Shown here piece by piece: positions 1 through 4,028 of a stretch of DNA of 5,456 nucleotides; positions within the stretch are counted from its first letter, which is position 1; every line of letters starts with the position of its first letter. The notes under the pieces are model-generated. The model ran no database searches, had not been told where the DNA came from, and saw only the letters and a program-made list of their open reading frames with translations. The stretch spans positions 1 to 5,456 of the forward strand of contig JAIEIQ010000091.1 in assembly GCA_029065305.1 (NCBI GenBank), in the 5' to 3' direction. The position numbers and the translations under genes are program-made. This DNA comes from Oscillospiraceae bacterium. GTDB taxonomy: Bacteria; Bacillota; Clostridia; Oscillospirales; Oscillospiraceae.

Positions 1-122
1 CGGTGGACGGTTTTTCTGACTTGCTGGGCCAGTTTCCAAGTCTCCGGGTCCACAATGGCCTCATGGGTATGCTCGAACCTTGTGTAGATGAAAAAGATAC
101 CGCCCAAAACAACAAAATAAAA
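1..122 (-). pseudogene. Remnant of a large serine site-specific recombinase (5'-truncated)
   Basis: Read on the minus strand, the open frame gives FEHTHEAIVDPETWKLAQQ followed by VRKTVHR, continuing off the left edge. This matches the THEAIVDxETW(x)LAQ segment that ends the recombinase domain of TnpX-like large serine recombinases of Clostridia, enzymes that excise and integrate conjugative or mobilisable elements. Family-like sequence begins at about position 77. The residues before it (a hydrophobic stretch, about 78-122) do not resemble the family, and a TGA stop lies at 123-125. There is no ATG and no ribosome binding site. The N-terminal catalytic serine domain is therefore missing from this copy, and I read it as a broken gene left by a mobile element or by a rearrangement. 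An intact zinc-ribbon/coiled-coil C-terminus beyond the edge cannot be excluded. Identification rests on motif recognition over about 25 residues. Confidence 0.7.
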
Positions 123-191
123 TCACGCAATATTTCACAAAACACAATATCAACGCAGGAAGGATGTAGAAAAAGTTGAATTTTTCAAAAA

Positions 192-420
192 AGCCTCCCG
201 TTTCAAAAAATTTACGCACCAGAGATGCAAAATCCGCCTTTTACAGACGGAGTAAACTCGCTATCCGCCTATCCCCAGAGTGACCGGAAAAGTCCGGCAG
301 CTCTGGGGTGTTGCCTTTATGAAAGACTGATTTCGGAGTGGTGGGGAGTTCGACTCACCTTATTGAGAAAAAAAGGGCTTTTTGCATCTCCGGTTTCGTT
401 ATTTTGAAAAAACGGAGTCT
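192..420. repeat. Imperfect inverted repeat of about 45 bp bounding a roughly 140-bp core
   Basis: The left copy (about 192-237) and the reverse complement of the right copy (about 375-420) align over most of their length. They share CTCCCGTTT/CTCCGTTTT, a TCAAAA run, an ACG...ACC block and an exact 11-bp GAGATGCAAAA (222-232; its complement at 380-390), with a few gaps. The core between them contains the hairpin at 273-308. The arrangement fits a small non-autonomous mobile element (MITE-like) or a large folded RNA. No transposase lies in the window, and no flanking target duplication was established. The exact 11-bp match alone could be chance; the extended alignment makes it more credible. 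Confidence 0.45.
273..308. repeat. Strong two-part hairpin (13 bp, 3x3 internal loop)
   Basis: CCCCAGAG (273-280) pairs with CTCTGGGG (301-308). Inside, CCGGA (284-288) pairs with TCCGG (293-297) around the loop AAAG. TGA and CAG face each other as a symmetric internal loop. There is no T-run directly after either side, so it does not look like a simple terminator. It sits centrally in the inverted-repeat unit and may be its structural core or part of a small RNA; no function is assigned. Confidence 0.6.
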
Positions 421-475
421 GATTTTTGGCTTTCAAACTTTTTGAGCTATATTTTCTTGATTTCTTCGTATTTAC

Positions 476-509
476 GCAAAAACACCGCATTTCCATGCGG
501 TGTTTTTGC
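476..509 (-). terminator. Rho-independent terminator of the tRNA gene (symmetrical)
   Basis: A perfect 15-bp inverted repeat (476-490 and 495-509) with a 4-base loop. The GC-rich inner stem CACCGCAT/ATGCGGTG is flanked by A5 and T5 tracts, so it can end transcription from either side. It lies 26 bases past the 3' end of the minus-strand tRNA-Gly and is its natural terminator. It would also shield the tRNA from plus-strand transcription coming from the left. Confidence 0.88.
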
Positions 510-535
510 TGTGCATCTTTTTTATCAACACATTT

Positions 536-611
536 TGGAGCGGGCGACGGGGCTCGAACCCGCTACCTCCACCTTGGCAAGGTGGCGCTCTACCAGATGA
601 GCTACGCCCGC
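536..611 (-). tRNA. tRNA-Gly (anticodon GCC)
   Basis: The reverse complement folds as a complete cloverleaf. The acceptor GCGGGCG (611-605) pairs with CGCCCGC (546-540). The D-arm contains GCTC...GAGC, and the anticodon stem CCACC/GGTGG holds the loop TTGCCAA with anticodon GCC. The T-arm is GCGGG-TTCGAGC-CCCGT. The discriminator base is T, as expected for bacterial tRNA-Gly, and the 3' CCA is encoded (538-536). It reads GGC and GGU codons; GGC is frequent in the neighbouring genes. It appears as a single-gene unit with its own promoter upstream and the 476-509 terminator downstream. Such tRNA genes are common integration sites, relevant to the recombinase remnant nearby. Confidence 0.97.
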
Positions 612-623
612 AGAACAATAGAA

Positions 624-652
624 ATAATACCAGATATCCCTCCGTTTGTCAA
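624..652 (-). promoter_or_regulatory. Promoter of tRNA-Gly
   Basis: On the minus strand, TTGACA (652-647), a 17-base spacer, then TATTAT (629-624). The start point would fall near 617, leaving a leader of only a few bases before the mature 5' end at 611. This is typical of a strong vegetative stable-RNA promoter. Confidence 0.85.
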
Positions 653-659
653 GGGGGTA

Positions 660-675
660 CGGGAAAATTTTTCCG
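660..675. repeat. AT-centred palindrome between the divergent promoters
   Basis: CGGGAAAATTTTTCCG, pairing at 7 of 8 positions in each arm (663/672 mismatch). It lies between the tRNA -35 box (647-652) and the abrB-type operon -35 box (691-696). It may be an UP-like element or a protein site; nothing shows which. Confidence 0.35.
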
Positions 676-690
676 CACCTGCAGCTTCCC

Positions 691-719
691 TTGACAACGT
701 TATTGCACGGTAGTATAAT
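691..719 (+). promoter_or_regulatory. Consensus promoter of the AbrB-acyltransferase operon
   Basis: TTGACA (691-696), a 17-base spacer and TATAAT (714-719), a perfect sigma-A/sigma-70 match. Transcription would start near 726, giving a leader of about 35 bases. So strong a promoter for a regulator gene implies that it is normally held down, consistent with the palindrome over its -10 box. Confidence 0.9.
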
Positions 720-742
720 TTGTTATACAAATCATACTGTCG
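708..742. promoter_or_regulatory. Probable operator: 35-bp imperfect palindrome over -10 and start site
   Basis: The centre is at 725. The inner arms AGTATAATTTGT (712-723) and ACAAATCATACT (727-738) match at 11 of 12 positions across the spacer TAT, and symmetry continues outward to CG at both ends (14 of 17 half-positions). A second, smaller dyad GTATAA/TTATAC (713-718/723-728) is embedded. It covers the -10 box and the expected transcription start, the classic place for a repressor. The AbrB-like product of the next gene is the obvious candidate binder (inference). Confidence 0.7.
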
Positions 743-760
743 CTCATAGGAGGACCACCC

Positions 761-979
761 ATGAACGGACCCGCCGGAAAATATGCCTGGACCGTCACTG
801 TGGGCGAGAAGGGCCAGATCGTCATCCCTAAGCAGGCACGGGAGCTGTTCGGCATCCGCCCCGGAGACAATCTCATTCTCCTGGGCGATGAGAAGCGGGG
901 GCTGGCTATCCCGCCGAAAGCAGCTTTCGACCAGCTTGCCGCCGCCGTCTTTGACCAGCCGGGAAGGGATGGTGGGTGA
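761..979 (+). CDS. AbrB/MazE/SpoVT-type transcriptional regulator
   Basis: A 72-residue protein. Residues about 11-50 form a SpoVT-AbrB swapped-hairpin DNA-binding domain: VTVGEKGQIVIPKQARELF followed by GIRPGDNLILLGDEKRGLAI. This family binds DNA as dimers or tetramers and acts as transition-state or antitoxin-type repressors. The short C-terminal tail (51-72) is mildly helical and not recognised. The start is fixed by AGGAGG (748-753) seven bases before ATG. It is the first gene of an operon: its TGA is one base from the next ATG, so the two are probably translationally coupled. No toxin of the MazF or VapC type follows, so an antitoxin role is unlikely. It most likely represses its own promoter through the palindrome at 708-742 (inference). 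Confidence 0.92.
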   Translation: MNGPAGKYAWTVTVGEKGQIVIPKQARELFGIRPGDNLILLGDEKRGLAIPPKAAFDQLAAAVFDQPGRDGG

Positions 980-980
980 T

Positions 981-2027
981 ATGCGGAGCGTCTATCTGGA
1001 CAACATCCGCTGGGGGACGGTGCTGCTGGTATTCCTGTACCATATCTGCTATCTGTTCAACGGCGTGGGCGTCCCCGGCGGCATCCCCGGGGCGGAGAGC
1101 GTCCCGGCCCTGGACGTATTCGCCGCCGCAGTCTACCCCTGGTTCATGGTGCTGCTGTTCGCAGTCGCGGGGATGAGCGCCCGGTATGCCCTGGAGCGGC
1201 GGACGCCGGGGGACTTTCTCCGAGAGCGGCGGGACAAGCTGCTGGTGCCCTCCACGTTGGGGCTCTTTGTCCTCCACTGGACAACGGGGTATCTGAACAT
1301 CCGGCTCGGCGGAGGGCTGGCGTTTATTCCCGCCGCGCTGGTATACCCTATCGCTGCTGTCAGCGGCACCGGGCCCCTGTGGTTTGCCCAGATGCTGTTC
1401 CTCTTTTCCTGCCTTCTGCTGCCGATCCGGCGGCTGGATCGGGATAAAGCGCTGGAAAAGCTCCCGGTTTGGGCGGTTTTTCTGCTGTTTCTGCCGCTGT
1501 GGGGCTCGTCACAAGTGCTCAACGTGCCGGTTCTCACCATGTACCGCTTCGGCATCTATCTGGCGGCGTTCCTGATGGGGTATTTCATCCTCTCCCATAA
1601 GAAAATCCAGCGGGAGCTGGAGCGCTTCCGCCTGCCGCTGCTGGGCATAGCAATAGCCAGCGGAGCCGTTTGCACGGTCCGCTGGCTGGGGAAAAATTAT
1701 ACAGATCCGGCGTGCCTGCAAAGCCTGCCCGCCAACCTCTGCGCCTGGTCAGCAGTACTGGCCGTTCTGGGCCTTGGGCGGCGGCATCTGAACCGGGAGA
1801 GTGCCTTTACGCGGTATATGCGCCGGACCAGCTTCGGCATATATGTGCTGCATTACCCGGTGCTGCTGGCGATCTGCTCCGGACTGCACGCCTGGCGGCG
1901 CTTTCCCGCAGTCTGGAACTACGCGCTGGCGCTGGTCATCGGTCTGCCCGCCACACTGGGGCTGTACGAGGCAATCCGGCGGATTCCGGTTGTCCGCTAT
2001 CTGGTGCTGGGACAGAGGGGGCGTTGA
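981..2027 (+). CDS. Integral-membrane acyltransferase-3 family protein
   Basis: A 348-residue polytopic membrane protein with about ten hydrophobic segments (roughly 11-28, 51-67, 111-128, 132-149, 161-177, 187-204, 217-233, 251-266, 284-300, 313-330). The N-terminus YLDNIRWGTVLLVFLYH, with family-typical His21 at the end of the first helix, the cytoplasmic RERRDKLLVPSTLG (81-94) and the late SFGIYVLHYPVLL (284-296) are marks of acyltransferase family 3. These enzymes move acetyl, succinyl or similar groups onto sugars, polymers or lipids at the envelope. The substrate cannot be read from the sequence. ATG 981 is chosen because family similarity begins there; the frame is open further upstream but overlaps the AbrB gene out of frame. 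A GGAAGGG-like site lies about 11 bases upstream, and coupling to the preceding stop is likely. The 3' end overlaps the opposite-strand kinase gene by 92 bp. Confidence 0.88.
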   Translation: MRSVYLDNIRWGTVLLVFLYHICYLFNGVGVPGGIPGAESVPALDVFAAAVYPWFMVLLFAVAGMSARYALERRTPGDFLRERRDKLLVPSTLGLFVLHWTTGYLNIRLGGGLAFIPAALVYPIAAVSGTGPLWFAQMLFLFSCLLLPIRRLDRDKALEKLPVWAVFLLFLPLWGSSQVLNVPVLTMYRFGIYLAAFLMGYFILSHKKIQRELERFRLPLLGIAIASGAVCTVRWLGKNYTDPACLQSLPANLCAWSAVLAVLGLGRRHLNRESAFTRYMRRTSFGIYVLHYPVLLAICSGLHAWRRFPAVWNYALALVIGLPATLGLYEAIRRIPVVRYLVLGQRGR

Positions 2028-2853
2028 GCCGCCAGAGTTGGTCCTCAAACACCACGCCCTCCCGAACAGGGGTCCCCGCCGCCCGGGTCCGGTCCGCGCA
2101 CAGGCTGACGAACTCCGCCGCCCGTGCCGCCGCCTCTTCCAGGGACTCCCCTAAAACCAGCGCGCCGGTGAGGACGCTGGCGAAGAGGTCCCCTGTGCCG
2201 TGGAAGGAGCCCTCCACCAACGGGGCGGAGACGAGCCCGGTCCGGCCGGTGGTCCGGTCGAAGCACACCGCCCCGGCACGCCCCGGCTCTGCCGCCGCTC
2301 CTGTCAGGACTACGCTCCGCTGTCCCTCCAGGCTCAGGGCCTCCGCCCAGCGGCGGCAGCCGGCCTCCGTGTCCAGCCGCAGGTCCCCATAGGGGATATC
2401 CAGCAGGATCGCGGCCTCCGTGCGGTTGGGGGTGATGACACCGGCCAGCTCCGCCAGGGAGGCCATGGCGCGGCACATCTCCGGCGTATAGGTGCGGTAG
2501 GGCCTCCCGTGGTCCCCCATCACCGGGTCTATCACCGCAGGGCATCCCGGGCGGCGGAAGGCGCGGAGAAACTCCGCCGTCAGCTCTATCTGCCGCGGGG
2601 AGCCCATGAAGCCGGTATAGATGCCGTCGAAGCGGAGGTCCAGCGCGGCCCAGTGGGCGGCAATGGGCTCCATCTGCTCCGTCAGATCCAGGAAGGTGCT
2701 GCCGGTAAAGCCGCCGGTGTGGGTGGAGAGGCAGGCGGTGGGCAGCGGGCAGCACTGGACGCCCATGGCGGAGAGAGTGGGGAGGACGATGGTCAGGGAG
2801 CAGCGTCCGAAGCAGCTCAGATCGTGAATGGCGGCTACGCGGGGCAGGTTCAT
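1936..2853 (-). CDS. pdxK: Pyridoxal/pyridoxamine kinase (PfkB/ribokinase fold)
   Basis: A 305-residue cytoplasmic kinase that phosphorylates pyridoxal, pyridoxamine or pyridoxine with ATP in vitamin B6 salvage. Seen in order: the N-terminal VAAIHDLSCFGRCSLT (6-21) with the substrate-site serine region; the THTGGFTG loop (44-51); DGIYTGFMGS (76-85); DPVMGDHG (109-116); ITPNRTEA (140-147); and the GTGD anion-hole/catalytic motif (219-222, Asp222 the likely base). The start at 2853 is set by AAGGAGG (2868-2862) eight bases upstream; a longer frame to 2916 lacks a site and starts inside the promoter. Family proteins normally end near residue 275-285. Here about 28 further residues, rich in Pro and Ala, run antisense through the acyltransferase gene. 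Exact substrate preference (pdxK- or pdxY-like, or a hydroxymethylpyrimidine kinase) cannot be settled from sequence. Confidence 0.9.
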   Translation of the reverse strand: MNLPRVAAIHDLSCFGRCSLTIVLPTLSAMGVQCCPLPTACLSTHTGGFTGSTFLDLTEQMEPIAAHWAALDLRFDGIYTGFMGSPRQIELTAEFLRAFRRPGCPAVIDPVMGDHGRPYRTYTPEMCRAMASLAELAGVITPNRTEAAILLDIPYGDLRLDTEAGCRRWAEALSLEGQRSVVLTGAAAEPGRAGAVCFDRTTGRTGLVSAPLVEGSFHGTGDLFASVLTGALVLGESLEEAAARAAEFVSLCADRTRAAGTPVREGVVFEDQLWRLNAPSVPAPDSGQPESAGLPRTAPVWRADR

Positions 2854-2887
2854 GGCGGGGGCCTCCTTATCATCATGTGTGAAGCCT

Positions 2888-2916
2888 ATTGTAAGCCGGG
2901 GGAGGTCCCCCGTCAA
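2888..2916 (-). promoter_or_regulatory. Promoter of the pyridoxal kinase gene with palindrome in spacer
   Basis: On the minus strand, TTGACG (2916-2911), a 17-base spacer and TACAAT (2893-2888), placing the start near 2881 and a leader of about 28 bases. The spacer is largely a palindrome, CGGGGG-AGGT-CCCCCG (2897-2912), that also overlaps the -35 box. A protein bound there would directly compete with RNA polymerase. Lacking a T-run, the palindrome is not a terminator for either strand. Confidence 0.75.
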
Positions 2917-2981
2917 GAGCGTTTCTTTTTTGCGGGGCTGCGGAAAGCGGCCAGCATTGTGTATTGAAAGGAGGAGCCGGT

Positions 2982-3818
2982 ATGGAGTATCGCCGAGGGG
3001 ATATTCTCTATCACTACACAGATTTTCAGGCGGTGGACGGAATCCTGCGCTGTGCCCAGCTGCGGGTCAACAACGTCCTGCGGATGAACGACTCTGCGGA
3101 AATGCGGCACTTTATGAATCGCCTGTGCAGCGCGGTTGTGGAGCGCCTGCACAGGGACGGCTGCGCGCGGCAGGCCGGGGTGATCCGCGCCCTGTTCCAG
3201 GAGGAGGTGAAGAAGGAGTACTCCGCCTTTGCTGCCTGCTTCTCCTTTCACCGGGACGACGCGGCCCAGTGGGAGCGCTACGGAAACCGGGGGCGTGGGA
3301 TCTGCATCGCCTTCCGGCGGGAGTATCTGCAGCGGATCGCCAGAGGGGCGCTCTCGCTCCAGACGGTTTTCTACCGGGACGACATGGCCGGCCACCCCAT
3401 GGTGGACGCCTTCTGCCGCCTGGCGGAGGAGGGCGGGGAGCTCTCCGGCGAGAACCCCGCTGTCCGGGAGATCATGCGGGAGGCATGGGCCTGCTCGGTG
3501 TCCTACAAGCACCCCTCCTTCCGCTCCGAGTACGAGATGCGGCTGGTGGTCTCCCCCTTCGAGAAGGGGGACTTCGACATACGGCCCTGCTACCACGTGA
3601 CCAAGGAGCGGATTAAAAAGTATTACCCCCTGGATCTGCGGGCCATGTGCGCGGAGATCCAGATTGGCATGGAGGAGCTGGTGGCGGAGCTCATCATCGG
3701 ACCGGACTCCACCCAGTCTCTGGCTATTTTTCAGGACTATCTGCGGGACAACGGCCTGTCCCCGCTGGCGGAGCTGGTGTCCCTCTCGGACTGCCCGCTC
3801 CGGGGGCTGGCGACATAG
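2982..3818 (+). CDS. DUF2971 family protein, function unknown
   Basis: A 278-residue soluble protein without signal peptide or membrane segments. It shows the marks of DUF2971: LYHYTDFQAVDGILRCAQLR (9-28), NVLRMNDSAEMRHF (31-44), the central ACFSFHRDDAAQWERYG (85-101) followed by RGRGICIAF (103-111), KHPSFRSEYEMRLV (176-189), and LIIGP (237-241). No biochemical role is established for the family as far as I know. Its members are scattered and accessory, sometimes near mobile or defence genes. The spaced His11-Tyr12, aromatic-Gly and Glu183/Glu185 residues recall the H-Y-E pattern of ADP-ribosyltransferases, but this is only an analogy. ATG 2982 is preferred over an upstream TTG at 2964 because AGGAGG (2969-2974) lies seven bases before it. 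It is divergent from the kinase across 128 bases; I see no convincing -35/-10 pair for it. Confidence 0.85.
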   Translation: MEYRRGDILYHYTDFQAVDGILRCAQLRVNNVLRMNDSAEMRHFMNRLCSAVVERLHRDGCARQAGVIRALFQEEVKKEYSAFAACFSFHRDDAAQWERYGNRGRGICIAFRREYLQRIARGALSLQTVFYRDDMAGHPMVDAFCRLAEEGGELSGENPAVREIMREAWACSVSYKHPSFRSEYEMRLVVSPFEKGDFDIRPCYHVTKERIKKYYPLDLRAMCAEIQIGMEELVAELIIGPDSTQSLAIFQDYLRDNGLSPLAELVSLSDCPLRGLAT

Positions 3819-3820
3819 GA

Positions 3821-3844
3821 CGGAGGAAAACGGATTTTCCGCCG
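3821..3844 (+). terminator. Stem-loop just after the DUF2971 gene (weak terminator candidate)
   Basis: CGGAGGAAAA and TTTTCCGCCG pair over 10 positions with one mismatch (3824/3841) around the loop CGGA, beginning two bases after the stop codon. No U-tract follows, so termination would be inefficient. It may instead protect the 3' end of the mRNA or be a regulatory site for the next gene. Confidence 0.35.
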
Positions 3845-3880
3845 ATTCCGGAAAATGACCGGAAAATTCCAAGAAAAAGG

Positions 3881-3909
3881 TTGCAATTTCCTCCTGTAAG
3901 GAGTATACT
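3881..3909 (+). promoter_or_regulatory. Promoter of the ABC transporter gene
   Basis: TTGCAA (3881-3886), a 17-base spacer and TATACT (3904-3909). The start point would lie near 3916, giving a leader of about 113 bases. The spacer holds an inverted repeat CTCCT-GTA-AGGAG (3891-3903) ending at the -10 box, a possible regulator site. Confidence 0.7.
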
Positions 3910-3938
3910 ACGAACCGGCCTGCGCCGCCCGGGTGGGG

Positions 3939-4002
3939 GGACGGTGCGGACCGGAAGCTCCTTTCAACCATTCCGGCGCGGCCCGGCGGGGGCGGACCGT
4001 CC
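3939..4002 (+). promoter_or_regulatory. Foldable GC-rich leader of the ABC transporter mRNA
   Basis: Inside the predicted 5' leader, GGACGGT (3939-3945) pairs with ACCGTCC (3996-4002). Nested within it, CCGGAA (3951-3956) pairs with TTCCGG (3971-3976) around a 14-base pyrimidine-rich loop. The start codon follows 27 bases later. It matches no riboswitch class I know. In DNA this rich in GC some pairing arises by chance, so its role is open. Confidence 0.4.
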
Positions 4003-4028
4003 GGACAACCAATTGAGGAAATGTTACC

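Larger units (their letters stand above)
123..475. other. AT-rich intergenic stretch without a convincing gene
   Basis: About 350 bases, clearly richer in A/T than the genes to the right. Open frames here (for example 225-407 on the plus strand) lack a ribosome binding site and resemble no family known to me. What the stretch does hold is an imperfect long inverted repeat and a strong hairpin, listed separately. Composition and position between a recombinase remnant and a tRNA gene suggest debris or a boundary of integrated DNA (inference). Confidence 0.6.

Noticed and set aside
64..240. Minus-strand open frame with a hydrophobic stretch resembling a small membrane peptide
   Set aside because: No ATG and no well-placed ribosome binding site. 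Hydrophobic residues are expected from AT-rich DNA, and the frame overlaps the recombinase remnant.
281..291. 11-base TGACCGGAAAA shared with 3856-3866
   Set aside because: A few exact 11-mers repeated by chance are expected in a window this size; flanks differ.
340..362. T-arm-like string GGGAGTTCGACTCACC, a possible tRNA relic
   Set aside because: The stem has a mismatch and a wobble pair, and no matching acceptor, D-arm or anticodon arm could be found around it.
225..407. Open frame of 60 codons across the hairpin region
   Set aside because: No ribosome binding site, no family resemblance, and the reading frame runs through both the hairpin and one arm of the inverted repeat. Better explained as non-coding.
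783..980. Longer N-terminus for the acyltransferase
   Set aside because: The extra 66 residues are the out-of-frame reading of the AbrB gene (Ser/Arg-rich). The family N-terminus begins at the ATG at 981.
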